DNA from: Trichostrongylus colubriformis
Lineage: Eukaryota > Nematoda > Chromadorea > Rhabditida > Trichostrongylidae
Reading direction: 5' to 3'
Assembly (NCBI GenBank): GCA_963978905.1
Contig: OZ022256.1
Coordinates: forward strand, 13,685,863-13,749,862
DNA: 64,000 nucleotides
Below are positions 23,703 to 37,500 of the stretch, piece after piece. The first letter of the stretch is position 1; every line of letters begins with the position of its first letter. The notes below the pieces were generated by a model. The model saw only the letters and a program-made list of their open reading frames with translations, was not told the DNA's origin and made no database searches. The translations under genes and the position numbers were made by a program.

Positions 23703-26700
23703 TTACAGTGAAACGCTTCCGTCGGTTAAATCGGGTGAACTGGTGATTCGGCGAATTTTCGCCTTTCGTGCCTCGGAGCTAAGACGTTGTGAACCTGTGC
23801 AGATCTTCGATGGCATAAGCATTGAAGGGTTTAGCACTTGTTCGCCATTCTTCAGTGCTTGTAGAAGATTTTTCGCTGCTTGTCCTTCTAGCGTATCGTT
23901 CGTCTTTTCAGATGAGCTGTCGTCGTCGATCGTTTGGGTGTACATGAAGCTGGAACTGAATAAAGACATTATCGTGAAATCCTTATGGGCCAGCTGAATA
24001 GTTCCGCTTTGGACCAGTGTTCATGAAAGACTTAACCAATTGATAACTGGGGTTTGGGTTGAGTTGTGTTAGTTGGGTCAAGATGGCCGTAGGAAAGACT
24101 GATTCACTGGCTTTCCCGCTACCATCATAAATGGCTGATCTGCCTGAAGTGGCTCGAAGGCTCAAGAAACTTTTTGGCTCGAATCCAAGAGCCCAGGAGA
24201 CACTCCAGTCGGCCAAAATAGTTTTACAGCTGGATGGTGCCACTCCTTTTCAACTTTGAGGGCGGCACCACTCTACCCTATCCTGACGAGATGACATCTC
24301 AGAGGTAGGGTCTACTGGTAGGCTTTCATGAATGTGATCCAACTATGTTAGTATGGGGGAATTCACCGTCCATCTGACTTACTGAAGCAGCGGTGACAGC
24401 TTGTTCTACCGGAAAGCTAACCAATCCGGCTAATAGACGGTCAGTGACGGTCTTATGGCTGTCAGCAATGCTCAGAAAAGCCGTCAGGACTGCCCAATTG
24501 AGCGAAACAACTTACTGGTCACGATGATGAATAGAGGCTTTGCCGATGACGTATTCAATCTCTTCAGCGACAGTATTCGCGTTGGCGATCACCTTTTTCG
24601 ACCAACGGCGAGCTCGTGTAAGAGTCGAGGTATTCTCATCATCATCTTCGACTTGTGGGATGATTTCTGAAATGATCACTGATTACTATTGATTACGGTA
24701 TGGTATCCGGATCTTGTGTAGAGAGGGGGAAGTAGATCCATTAGGATGACGTGAGACCGAAAAAGCGATGTGTTTGTCGAAAACATCGCTGCGCTATGAT
24801 ATCATATCCCGTTTTCTTAGATCGGACCCACTTATGGCGGTCTTAAAGATGTACACCAAGTATGTGATGTGTGGGAGTCGAGCTGGTAGTATCAAACCTT
24901 TTGTGGGTGCTTCCAAATCGGTTTCCTTTTCACTTGGTCCACAGCAACCGAAAGCGCGATTGATAAGAGATCGTTGTCCAGGCTTACGTGGCAGTAACAC
25001 AAAAAGGAACAGCTGACCGAAAGCCAGTAGAGATCCGATACCGTTTGGAGTCTGGAAAGAGATAAATTTTATACCTACAAACGAAAATATGCGAAATGTG
25101 ACTCGAGACTCACAATGAGGTAGACGTCCCGTTTCAGAACTCCGTACAGGAACCATTCGGATGAGACCATAAAGTTGGCGATACATAGAGGTAGAGGTAG
25201 GGTTGATGTGGCTCCACGACGAATCACCACTCGCTGAGAAATAAAATCATTAGAATTTTGTAAGCAATCCTTATAATGGCTATAGCGGCTGGAATGACGC
25301 TGTATATTGAAGCTCTCGTTTGGGAGGCTGGGAAATAATTACTATGCAGAAGTGCTCACTTCGTAAAATTAGGTTTTAAGTGGGCTGAATCGGAAATCTT
25401 TCCTCATGGGTAACTAGTTAGTATTTCGGATTCAAAAAAGTATTATAGATTGTGGACTTGAGGCTTTTTTGGAATCTGTACACCGGGAGCCACGGAAATG
25501 TTACCGATTCGGCTTAGGCCCTTCACAGGCTCGCTCTCCCTCATCTCTCGCTTGGGACAGCTATTCCTCGTAGGACTCTTATGAAAGGGAGATTTTAAAC
25601 TCCACGATTAGTCTTGGGATATTCGTGAAGGTCATCCATCAGACTTGGTTATGGCAATGCAGTCTGCCACTGGATTCCCAATCCTTTTCTCAGATTTTAG
25701 GCCCTGTTTTCCGTAAGGAGGTATCTAGACGTTTCCATACTTCCACTGTCAGCCAGCCGAACAGTTTCAAAGATAGAAGAACTAACCAGTCCAGCCAATG
25801 GAGCGGCGAAATCGGCAATGTTCAGTGTCATACAAATGATGCCGAGTGGATGGAACACTTTCATACCGAAGAATTTCACTGATAAAATCAATGCTGTGCA
25901 TAGTGCCACCACCACTCCGACTTTGACAGTGATCCAGAACTGAAAATCATCATTTGAGCTACCGATTTTGATAATTGTACAATATTTTAATTTAGCCATC
26001 TCCCTTCTCAAACTGCTCTAACGTAAGCGGCGCGAGGCCTATACGTAAAGCCGAGTAGCCACCGATCATCCGAACAAAGGTTGTAGTGAAAAATGTCGAC
26101 GACTATGCAACCGCTGACGCGGCTGAGACGGAACAGGATCCCCTTTTCCCCGTTTCTCTCATGCCCGTCTATGATATGCATGTGATGGGTAAACCGCCCG
26201 TATTGAGAGCATTGACTGAATACGTACTTTTACATGTGGTTTTTTTTGTTTGTTTTCTAACCAGTCCCCAAGTGTAAACAAGTTTTTTGATTCATACCAT
26301 TGTACACTTACTTTGTCTTTGCTCATGAACCAGTAGAACATGCTATATGTTAAGTAGAGGATCACTTGACATCCTGTTACTACGAGCACGGTTTGGTCGT
26401 TCTTCAGAAAGCCGTATGTCATCCAGCAACAACCTCTACAAGAATTTGGTTGAAATTTGATAAGTTTCAAAATATTCACGAGTATTTTGGTATTTGAAAT
26501 GGAAGTGGTGCTCCAGGTTCAGATTCGTGAAAGGAAAAGCGGCTTTCATTTCCAATACGGTTTCCATTCCACAGATCCTTTTCGTTTCCCAGCTGGAGGA
26601 TTATCTTGAAACTCCCTAGCCAACTCTTAGGGTTTTAACTGCTAGCGGATCTATGGGAAAGGCTTTGGTGAGTACCCAATGACCCAATTTTGAACGCAAA

Positions 26701-27256
26701 TTGAAGGGCTAAATTTTTTGATCGCCTCCAACCGGGTATCCCTACGCTGAGCTTTATGGACTCTTTTCTCTAAACTTCATGACCTTCAGAGCCGCGAACT
26801 CCTCCTTATTACAGTAAGATTCTCGCAGTGCTGTGATTGTGTTTACAGAGAACAAAGGCTATATATGGACCGGATGCGCTCTCATAACAAGAAAACGCAC
26901 GCACACGTGTCAAGAATGCACTACAAAGAATATCGCAGCCAATTCGCCGGATCAAATTGTTTTGTCGTGATAGGTGAAAACTGTAGTGTTTTCTAAGGTA
27001 ATGACTCACCCAAGAACTCCCATCAAGAATGGTGCACCAGAGATTTCTTTCGTGTCTCGTCGTTTCCATATTTGACGACAAATTGGTCTGAAAATCGATG
27101 ATGAACTTTGTCTTCGGCACGTAAAAGTATACAGTTCTGATCGGAGATCCTCCGAAAAACTTACATTCCACAGAAGAATAATGCGACAGTTGTGAAAAAT
27201 GCGGCCAACGACAGTAGGTTGAGAAAAGAAAAACCGTGCGTGAAGACTTCGAACAT
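23703..27256 (-). CDS. SWEET/MtN3-family sugar transporter 1
   Basis: Predicted seven-helix membrane uniporter for mono- or disaccharides, built of two three-helix MtN3 repeats. Exons, minus strand: 27256-27165, 27087-27010, 26435-26312, 25939-25787, 25233-25114, 25051-24898, 24666-24516, 23955-23703. Phases all agree and sum to 375 codons including the stop. The first repeat includes [28 protein letters not shown] and [15 protein letters not shown]. The second includes [39 protein letters not shown] and [20 protein letters not shown]. The Asn of CIAN matches the conserved sugar-site Asn. A cytoplasmic tail of about 165 residues follows, acidic and Ser-rich. The tail-exon donor (AAAAG then GTTTGAT) is the same in the paralogue at 53636-57950. 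If that donor is not used, the frame runs on to a stop at 24794. An alternative last exon is possible at 23983-24229. Confidence 0.9.
23983..24229 (-). other. Possible alternative last exon of SWEET transporter 1
   Basis: An acceptor (ATCCAG at 24230) gives the correct phase after the exon ending at 24516. The frame stays open for 82 codons to a stop at 23983. Composition (Trp, Cys, [12 protein letters not shown]) is less convincing than that of the 23703-23955 exon. It could be a mutually exclusive end or a chance ORF. It cannot be spliced in frame onto 23955-23703 by any donor I could find. Confidence 0.3.
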
Positions 27257-27829
27257 TGTCCTGGAAATGACTACAATCTGTTACAAAATGTCACAAATCG
27301 TATTTCATGAATGCGTGTGATAGATCGGATAAAAGTATGCACATGCACAAAGCCATTCTGAGAGTTGTCCACCTGAAGGACGAGAACGATCACTGGAAGA
27401 ATATTTCGCGCTCCATGGCTAGCTTGCGCTCTGATAAAAGAGTTTATCAAGTATATGCGACGAAAAATGTGAAGAAAATGAGGGTGTCGTGAGTAAGCAT
27501 GTCAGGAGCTACTAAACCATGTCCTGCAGGACGAGCTGATGGTTTGTATTGTAGAGCACATGTGAGTGGGGGCAACGGCTTTTGTACCAGCGACCGTAAT
27601 CGGCGATGGGCGGAGTCTGGCCGGCGTCAACTCCGTCGGTCGACCACGGGCGCCCCCGCCATCGTCGTCGTCGACATCGCTGAGATGTTCGCTCAGTGTC
27701 AACTAGGCAAATTTGATGACGTACATGGTTGATTATTTCATGGACTGTTTGTTGTTGTTTACCGCTGGAAAGCTAAACCAAAGCACGGCCGCGTAAGGCA
27801 GCCGTGAAGGAGCATTGCGCAGGAGCGCG

Positions 27830-27952
27830 CACACCAAGGGCAACATGGGAATATCATGTGAATACGAGAAGAACTCGTTCATTGGCCGACATCTCTGATC
27901 CTCTGCAAGATGACGAGTTCGGCGCTATTTTTGGTAGTTTACCAAACGATTA
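27830..27952 (+). other. Possible orphan exon on plus strand
   Basis: The frame contains SLADISDPLQDDEFGAIFG, acidic and protein-like, followed directly by a good donor (GTAAGG at 27953). No convincing acceptor, ATG or downstream partner was found. It sits in the short gap between SWEET transporter 1 and the small minus-strand candidate at 28008-28272. Confidence 0.25.
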
Positions 27953-28007
27953 CAGTAAGGTTTATAGGGTAGGAATTACCAGAATAATCAAAAATTAGAT
28001 CAAGTTT

Positions 28008-28272
28008 TCAATATCTAACAAACAGGCCAAGAATGTACTCATTCATCTTGGTCTGAGTACTGGCGTCTGAATAAAAAATATTTATTAGGGAACCAAAAGG
28101 CCATAAAGCTATAAAAGAAATGGAAACATAAATAAGAACCTTGGTGTCTAATAGAACTCAAGGCTGGTACTATGGTTTGAATAGTAGTTCGGTGGTCCTT
28201 TTTGAATACACCATGCCTTTTCACTGTATCCGAAGTCGTCGTGGTATCGGAGGCATACTTTTTTGAAGCCAT
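28008..28272 (-). CDS. Possible small two-exon protein, 63 aa
   Basis: Exon 1 is 28272-28140 (ATG, MASKKYASDTTTTSD..., ending TIVPALSSIRHQ). Exon 2 is 28066-28008 (DASTQTKMNEYILGL..., TGA). The donor is CCAAG/GTTCTT and the acceptor TTTATTCAG, and the phases match. An in-frame ATG lies 15 bp further upstream. No family was recognised. It lies about 750 bp upstream of SWEET transporter 1, on the same strand. It could instead be the first exons of a longer gene. Confidence 0.4.
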
Positions 28273-31200
28273 TGCTTCAGATTTCACTTCCAGAAGTAAG
28301 CATGATTAACTGCGGTAAAGTGCATTCCTTCAATATTAAAGGAAGTCACTGTGTTCATTCCAGTGCTAGTGAAAGTAACCATCATTAGGCATTGCTAGGA
28401 GTTTGATAAAAGGGACTCTGCGCAAACGGTGGGGCAACTTCAGCCACTAGGCCGCCTGTACCATCAGCTAAGATGCTGACCTTTGTCCTAATGGAGCATC
28501 TAAAGGTCAGTTCCAATCAGACACATAAAAAAGGCAAAGTAACCACAATGTGATCAGTACTGTCCTTGTCGAATGCACCGCGCACTCGAATTCTTCTTGG
28601 AAACATAATGTGTTAGAGTAAAGTTGATTGTTAGGCCTGACTGGGCTGTAGGTGACCTACAGACCCTGCTTTGGGCTCTTTTACATGATTTGGCGAAGCT
28701 GGCTGGGCCGCGGATCAGTAAGGAATTCTCAGAACTTCGATAGTAACGCCATTCTAGACGGACAAATTGTCCTCTACGTGTTCCTCTACGTGTTTGACAT
28801 TCTTGGTGCAAATTGTCTGCATATGCTTGTCACATGCATGCATGTTCTGATCATCGGTGTTTCTGTGCGAAAGCACGGAGTGTATATAGCCAGCCGGTTG
28901 CGCGTGTGTGTTTGCTTGAAAATATTGCAACAGATCACTGAATCTTATTCCCAAGGATGTACGATCACGCATGTAATAGCGTTGGATTCAATTGCTTCAC
29001 TTGTGTTGGGGAGAGTAAAATGCTTCATAGTTCGAGGTCTTATGAAGACTGACAAAGCCCAGAGGACAAAAACTTTAAAAGCTCTCAAACTTACCAATCC
29101 GCAGGCTGCCCTTGTAACTCTTCCTGGAAAAAGCGAGCCGGAACACAGCGAAATTCATCTTTGCAATACTTCTCTGTAGTAACTCTCGCAAACACCTACG
29201 GGTTGTTCACTTATCCCCACCCTGCCTATTGCACAGTTCACGTCAAGTCAACAGAAATTCCCCCCAGGTTAGGACTGCTGGAATCAAGAGCTTCTGGAAG
29301 AAGAATCCTCAAATAAGTAAACCTCGCAAAACATGCCTGACTAAAGTCTGGTTTTCCTAATTGTCCAATCAGGCTCAAATGACACTTAAGCTTATAACGC
29401 AGTCGGAGACGTGGCTTATTGAAAGGAGGATCAAAAAATCCCGATTCGCCTGATACCATGCTTTGAATTGTTGACTGTAAATCTAGATGAATTTGAAGAC
29501 GTCGACGGTGTTAAGCTGGAACGTCTGGCCGGCACCCGCCGACTTAATTTTCCTTGTTTCTACAACTGATGCTTCACACAAAGGAACCCATTACACAAAA
29601 GCCGTCAACTTTTGCTCTTCTATTTCCTTTTTTTTGCTATGCTATTGTTCGCTATAGAAGTGATGACACATATGTTCTCCGCTCATATCCTCTTTTCTCA
29701 ACACGATTATAAAATTTTGATCGAAAAGTTCAAGCGCTGTGTAGCTCAGGGAGGAACAAGTGGGCGATATGTTTCTTCATAATTTCTCATATGTTGAACG
29801 GTGCGAAGAAGTTATGCGAACCAGGGGAGCAAAAACTTGCTTAGTGATAAGGAGCGTCAAGATGGGTAAAACAATTTTCTTGGCAGAACTGCGTTCACCA
29901 CGTAAAAAGTGACTAATCCCTGCTGATGTTTCAAGAATTCCTCCCCCTTTCCTAGCTCACGCGCAAATCCACATCATCTGCTCACAATCGTTCGAAATCG
30001 CCCATGGCAATGTTCTATTTCCTATGAACGTTGTAACAGAATAATATTCTGCAGTGCTCAGCTATGCACAGTGACATAAAATGTCCCCTGAGTTACACAG
30101 CTATACAAAATATAATGTATTTAATTATTAATTTATCAAGGCGTTGTTCAACTCCGAAGCCTCATGCCTGTCTGAATGTGTAAAAATGTGTGTTGCCAAA
30201 AGCCTTTTCAATACGCTCACATTTCTTTCGCAACACTCTATGGGCCATTTTGAACTTCTTAAAATGAATTTTGGAGTCTCACATTGTTTTACTAATTTAA
30301 TCAAAATTGCTCCGGAAACCCCAACATATGAAAAGGAATTTGTCATCAAAGCTAAAGTATTCATAGAATAAGATATGAAAAAAAACGTCTTGGATGAGCT
30401 GCGTATCGGAATTTCATGAAGAATGCTAGAGCTATTTGAATGCATGTTTGTTTGTACAAAGGCCTTGCGAGATAAACCAATGTTTGAGTCAATGTTTTTA
30501 TCCTCGGAGACATTTCTGATACCTTGTCAATTTGTTTAGGAAGGGTCTCGATCGTGGGAAATAAGCAAATGATGACTAGTCGCGTACCACTGCTCCACAG
30601 TGCTCTCACCTACACTACTTTGATGGAGCTTGACTTTTAAATTTTTCTATTTCCGGGCTCACTCCCGTATAACCGTACCTGCTTGCCATTCCGAGTCAGT
30701 CGACTTATCGTAGCCTCAGGCTAAAGTGGCAAGAAAACCTGTCCACAGGCTCCACTAACTTGATTTTGTTACTGTTGAGCGACAATGCCAACGACGACGA
30801 CAGCGTAGAACAAACACACAGTGCGAACCATATCAAAACAATGCATTTTAATACAATCTTTGTTCATCTGAGTTTGCGGGTTTCTTTTGGTGTTACTAAT
30901 GATAAATTACATTAATTACCATTCAATAAACACATACAATAAAACAAACTTGATGATAAAATAGTTCAGGTAGTATTTGGAATATCCTGCCAGCGGTGAG
31001 AACTAAGCACTGGTTCCTCAAGACAGACGGTACCTGGCCGAGGCACCGAGCCTGTGCGACGCATTTTCCTTGGATTACGAGGGCTTAGTCCTCCTAAAAC
31101 AAAGGGGAACTAGAATAACTAGATATGATGATGTGATGCTCTGGTCAAAGTTCATGTAGCCTCCTTCCAGTGCAGTAGAGTCAAGCATACCGTTATGGTC

Positions 31201-33164
31201 TCTATGATCCCTTTCCACTAGGATGTAAATGCTAATTGCTAATACTAGTGAAATCAAGTCAAATCGGATCATTGGTACCGCACCATCCTCACGGGATTGA
31301 GATTCCAAGCCAAGTGTTGGCTCTGTAGGCTGGCAGCAACCTCGATAAGTTCTAGCTGCTCTCATCCAACATTGTCGTTACTTCTATCAATTTGTGCATG
31401 AGCTGCGAGCTAGAAACCTTGCGTATTGTTTGTTTATTGTTTATTAGGCCTGCATAAGTGATCTAAAACATTGAGTAACACTAGATTATTTTCACTTGCA
31501 GGCACTTGAAGGCTTAATACCCAGATTAGGTAACGCCATATAAACAAAGAGGGAGCACAGTGGCTCGCACCACAAATGTACGAGTTTTTATCGCTTTTAG
31601 TGTGTCAGCTAGGAATATGGAGAGCGAACATGCACCATAGCACAGTACAGGTTGATCCATAGGGAATGCCTTGCGGCTTTTCGGGGTAACATTCCTGGGA
31701 ACTTTTGGCTTTTGAGCGAACTTCACTTGAACCTTAACCTCACGCGGTCAGCGACATTTGACATTTTTTCGCTCTTTTAGCTGCCAGTGCTCATCTCATC
31801 ACCTTCGACTACGTTTTTGCTGTAGGCCTGTGATATAATGTTTCACTTCTGGCGCCCCTAAACGTTGCAGGTTCAGGTTGTTGCCCATTCTATGCAGGGT
31901 AAATAGAAAACTGTTCATCCGCTACGGATGAGAGATATTCACTCTAGAAGCTCTGGTACTGCTACTGTACTACTGGATGGAATAAGACCTTTGTAGATCT
32001 TGAACTGCCATAAGAACAATGAGCCATGAAAATTGGTGGTCATATTCCAAAGGCAATTTAGCAGACTCTGATATATCAAACCCTTAAAAATCTCAAATAG
32101 TCTGCAAGAAGTCAATTCGTTGTACGAATTATGGATCACCCTATAAAACTGGAAGCCTTAGCTACTCGATTGCTTATGCTTCCATTTACTTTAAAAAGAG
32201 TCGAATGCATGGCGCACTCATAATGTATTGCCATTATTGCCTATGTCTTTGAGTACGGCAAGACTTGTACAAGATTTATGTATGAAGCGCTCCCATAAAT
32301 CTCGTGCATTCATCCAAAACGGCGCGTTCAGGGCTCACTGGATCTGAGCAGCACGGTGTACTATTTTTATTTGTTGTTTTATATGTGTTCATTTAAGTTT
32401 TGTTTGCTCTTAACAGTCTGATCATTTCCCAGAATGAACACTCATCACTGTTGCCAATACCTTGGCCATAAATCAAAAATTCTTTTGCACATTGATAAGT
32501 GCAGTTTCGCGGTGATGATAGCATAGCTCCGGCACCCGACGCCTCCGCAATTCGCTGATCGTTCGATTCAGCTGTCCACATGATGACCTTCAGAGTTCGT
32601 TCACTTTCATGCAAAAAGGTAGTGCTGACGAAGGGTCAAAAATAATTTTAAGTGTAGTAATTCATTTGAGAGACACAATATAGCAACCAATGTATGTGTT
32701 GAATGTTCCAGGCCATTTTCAGGAATGTTCACGCCCAATCGTTCGAGAATCAGTTTTAAAGTGATAGCAGGATAATCGCATTACCAGGAAGGCTTCCAGA
32801 TTACAAAAGCAATCAAGAAATAATCACCCCACGGAGGAATAGAGTTTGCTGCAATAATGGGATGGAAATTCTTGACAGATTTTGTACACGAAAATATTGT
32901 GGTATGTGGATGGGTGCGGTAGCGTAGCGGTTACTATACAAGTTAGCTGTCATACCGAATTAGACTGTGTGTGTTCGCGGATATTGTAAGCTGTTCAGTA
33001 GACAAAGGTTAATGATTTTGCTAAGCGACGTCGCATTCATTGCGGATGCACTTCTTCTCCGCTCTGTGTTGTGGAGACAGTTGTATGTTCAAGAAATCAA
33101 GGCGATTATTCGTGGTGATGGGACCCTCTCCAGATCAGATGTCTTTTCGTGGACAATAACTACC

Positions 33165-33298
33165 TTTCCTTCTTCCGATTCTCTTCTTTTCCATTTTCTC
33201 CTTCCTCCCTTTTCTGATCCTTCGTGAACACTGACAACTTTTCCTTCTTCCGACCCCTTTCTTTTCCATTTTCTTTTTCGTCCCTTTTCCTTGAAGAT
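33165..33298. repeat. Duplicated pyrimidine-rich unit, about 60 bp
   Basis: Two copies (33165-33224 and 33239-33298) share TTCCTTCTTCCGA, CTTTTCCATTTTCT and CCCTTTTC. They are diverged by several substitutions. Confidence 0.75.
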
Positions 33299-34531
33299 GC
33301 GCTCCGTTCCCTATGCTTTCTACGGCTGGGGTTTTGTTTTATCAATGTGTTTTTTTTGAGCGTTATCACGTACTAATTGATCTCATAGGATTAATTTATA
33401 CTGAAACTGATTTTCAGGCGGACCCGCAGTGCATGAAACGATGCATCCAGCCGAATTGGGGTGTTCTCAGATTGCGTTAGTTGGTCACTGCAGCTACTAT
33501 TTCACGGTTTCAGGTATTTCCTAGGGAAAAAACGAGGATTCGAGCAAATTTTCTACTTTTGAGATTCAAGTTCTTTGGGTGACCATTTTCTTGAGAGATT
33601 GGCTCATGTGTTACTGTTCATTAAATGGGCTCTCGCCGGCTGGGCATAGATGCAGAATAGGGAGTTCAGCTGGTCTCGTTGGTTTGTTTTGCACCCCATA
33701 AGTCTTACTACAAGAAATTAATGACTGATTCTAGCAATGTAACGATTGCTATAACGGTCATATTATGTTCTCTACTGAAACCTCTTTCCTTTCATCGGCC
33801 TCACCATTTTGATGTGCAGCTTTGAAATTAAAGTCGTCAGACATGATGAAGATGCACTCGATTGATAAAGCAATGGGTGGGAGCCATTTATTTCTTCCAA
33901 ACGAAATTAAATTCAAGGTTGTGTAGTGTAAAAGAGCGAACGGAAATGCATGAATGAACTAGTGTATTTGCAAAATGAAAAACTAACTGTCTCCCGAATC
34001 ATGGCTGTAAAACGCTCATTGTCGAACATGTCTTTGAGGATGATTCAGCCATACTTTATTTTTAGCGAGAATCAATGATAATTGAAAAACGAATCTGATC
34101 ACTCGATTAAGGGCTTCCTTTGGTCGCTCTGCAGTAAATTTCCTTAAATAGATTTTTAATCTCTGTTCGTCTTCCAACAAGTGTTGCTAACGATAAGCTC
34201 ATATGAAAGTGCAATTCCGCACTTTTTGGTCATTAAGTCAGTGGACTTTCAAATGACCTTAATAAGCCTCAATTGTCATGAATGGTAGTCAAATGCACTG
34301 AACCAAAGAAAAGAGACTAATCGGCTTGGAAATTATGTGTCAATCAGTATTCAAACCCTCCACTGAATACGATGTGATTCACGTGCTCTCTATAATTGTG
34401 ACGTCAGCTTCTCTCAAGCAGTAATATAGAAAATATAATTATTCAATTGAACTGGTCAATGCCGGGTTAGCGCTCATTTACACCGAACCATATGAGACCA
34501 ACAGACATTCCTGCCTAAAACTTTTCGATTC

Positions 34532-34549
34532 CGTCGTCGTCGTCGTCGT
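34532..34549. repeat. CGT trinucleotide microsatellite
   Basis: Six uninterrupted CGT units. A loose GATGATGGATGATGG tract follows about 50 bp later. It is not in any supported exon. Confidence 0.9.
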
Positions 34550-37500
34550 GGAAAACGTAACGATACGATGACGATGTGCAATGATGTCATGGTGATGGAT
34601 GATGGATGAAGCGAACAAGTGTCTGGAATATGGTGGAATAGATAGGAATAGTGGCGGGGTGATGGCAGTTTGAGCGCTGTGTCTTACTGATCGATAGCTT
34701 TTTTACATCACCGACGACTTTTTGTGAGCCCGTAAGTCATCGAAAGTGAAAATGACGGAAAGAGAATGCTGTGAGATCTATGGAAAACTATAGGAAAGAA
34801 TTTGAACTGTTAAGTGGCTATCGCAATGGAGAGGAGGGGGGGGGGCATCCCACAATGGACACTTGTTTTACAATCAATTTTCACTCATCTGTCTCTTTTT
34901 CTGTCTCACATAATTACTTAAATATGAAATAACATAATTAAGTGCTATTACCTAAGTCTAAAAGGGAAAACGAACTCTTCCATCCATCCACTGAGGATTA
35001 GGTAAAAATATACATTCGAGTGCGCAGATTAACCCCTCAAAAATCCCTCAGGGTCCTTCTCCATTTTATAGGGTTTCATACATTAATCAAAAAAATCGGA
35101 CTCAAATTTAGCCAAAGGTTCTGGAGAGTAGCAGAAAATGATTGGTTCGATATCCAAATTCTTTCGATTTTCGTCCCTTTGTGCACATGCATGCCTTTTG
35201 TGCTTTTGGGCACTCCGCACATGACTGCGTGCAGAATTCATTTTTGGTCTGCCAGCATACTCCTATTATCACTTTCTTGTGTATTTGTTTTAATCGGAGC
35301 TGTCAGCGCTCACAGCGTGAAAACCAGGCATTTTCCCCGCACAGGGCATGTGACTGTGACATTCATGCTCAGGGGTCACCATACCTTCACGGACCTTTAG
35401 CTAGAAACCTTTGCCAGCTATAGCTCATCGGTCTAATAAATATAATCGTAAATTAAATAAGTGGAAGGCATTCCAGGCATTCCTGCACTATTGGAGCTTT
35501 ACGACTTTGGGACGGGCTAGTGTTAACGTTCCCAGCTAGACACTTTGTCCTCTTGTAAGAATTACGATCTTTTCAAGAAGAAGGCTTAATCGCTGTTGGT
35601 TATGATCATTCTATGTCGGTACTCATTTGATCGCTAGCTGGATGAGATCCGGAAATAGCCTGCACATAAAGATCCAGACTAGCTATAATCTAGTGCGACC
35701 GGTTCTACAGTATCTACGCTTCAATGGAATTAACGGGGCAGCAGCTGTGGTTTAGGTAATGTATGGCGAAACTTTGAAATTAGAATATACAACAGAATAA
35801 AATATCATGTGCAAATTTTGCGTATTTCGATTTCATCCATCCTCCTGATTTACTGATACCTTCACACAAAATAATTACTGGTTGTTGTCATAATCTGAGT
35901 GAGAACAAAATTACAAATAAAATAAAAAAATTGGAAAATAACCAAGGTCGAACACGGAAACATTCGAACAAAGGAGTTCCAGTAGCTCTGTGCATATAGC
36001 ATCTACATATATGTATGCGTGCATATCAATCGACACGTGTTAAGACTAAGAACCAAAATAGCTGACAACACGGGATACCGTGACCGCCCACACAATCTCG
36101 CGCCACAGTCCATTTGGATATCCATCATAGAGCAAGCAGTTCTTGTGTACAAAACTTTTTTCTTAGCATTCAATTCATTACCGCATATTTTGCCTGCTCC
36201 CATGTGAAAATGGCTTCGAATGGCTTCGCTAATGGCTGCTTTGGATCTAGGAAATCCATTTTCTTTATGACAACTAGTTCAGGTTGCTTAAAAATCACAT
36301 TCTGAACCACAACTAAGTCTAAAGGTGCGTTGGTCGAGGTAAATCGTACCTATTGTATTGCCACAGTATCAAGTACAAAGACTGATTAGCAGCTTTATTA
36401 GAGATGCGTTTATCGGCCCAAAATTTGTAGGGAGTGGTCGTCGAGAAATAGTCGATAGAAATTTCAAAATACGAAAATTCCCTCTTTCCAACTCAGAAAG
36501 ATAAAACATCCACAAGGTTCCCCATCCCATGTCTGGCTCTGGACTGATTGTAAGCCCTCACTGCAGTTTGGGGCCCTTACCATGCCTCATAGTAAATGCG
36601 ATAGGACACTACAGCTAATTGCATTACTGCCATGTACAGTAAAGGACGTGATCGGGAGCCTCAATAAAATGCCACGGCTGCAGAATGAAATTGTAGAATT
36701 AAACAGGAACTTTCCGATCGGTGGATGATCCGTGATTCGGTCAGGATAGGGTTACATCAGAATTCTTACCCATCTAATTCATGCCTGAGTTTTCTGACAG
36801 GGGCTACTGAAAATATTGGGTAAATATGCACATGGGCCTTTTAGTCATGGTATAGGCCTAAAAACCTTCACGGTCATTAATAGAAGTCAGGTGCACGTTA
36901 AATATCTCAGAGGAATCGAGCGACGTCGATCGTGTTATTCTTTACCTTGAGCATGTCACATATCCGTGAGATCAAACTTTGACACTTGTTGAACCTTCTT
37001 ATCAGTGCCCCGTGGAATGCACGCGTTTTTCGAGTTTTCAGCGGCATCGTTAACGTTACAATAAGGGCGGAGGCGACGTGCGCACTTCAATGAATTGTTG
37101 TCGTCATTGATCCTTCACCCAGGGGTCTGCGAAAACAAAGCTATATTATCATAATATGACAACACCACACAAAAGTGAGCGATAAGCGACCGATGCGCCT
37201 AATTAACACCACCGAGAAGCGTTTTCAGTGCACTTGTAGGCAAAAGAGCTTCCAGCGAGAACAGAAGTGATACTTTTTGAGGATGCTTTGCAGAATCGTA
37301 GCTGCGCTTTAAAGCGTTCTTGATTCATACATTGGTTTGGAGCCCAGCTCAAGATATGGAAGTTGGCATGTTCATCTATGGAAAGAAGCCTGACTGATGG
37401 TGGTTACCAGGTAATGAAAACCGTCTCAGGTTATGGTATATTTGTGAGTTTTTCCGCAGTTTTGTGGAACCTTCGGGAAACTTCCGTGACTGGATCCCGT

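Noticed and set aside
24794..24897. Read-through extension of SWEET transporter 1 exon 6 to a stop at 24794
   Set aside because: The donor at 24897 matches the paralogue's donor exactly, and a phase-matched downstream exon with clear splice sites exists. The read-through is kept only as an alternative.
27502..27732. Open frames on both strands in GC-rich DNA
   Set aside because: GC-rich DNA lacks stop codons in several frames by chance, and no frame stood out by splice sites or motif.
35020..35423. Cys/His-rich frame resembling a gag zinc knuckle (FCAFGHSAHDC)
   Set aside because: The spacing does not fit the CX2CX4HX4C knuckle, and no other retroelement part is nearby.
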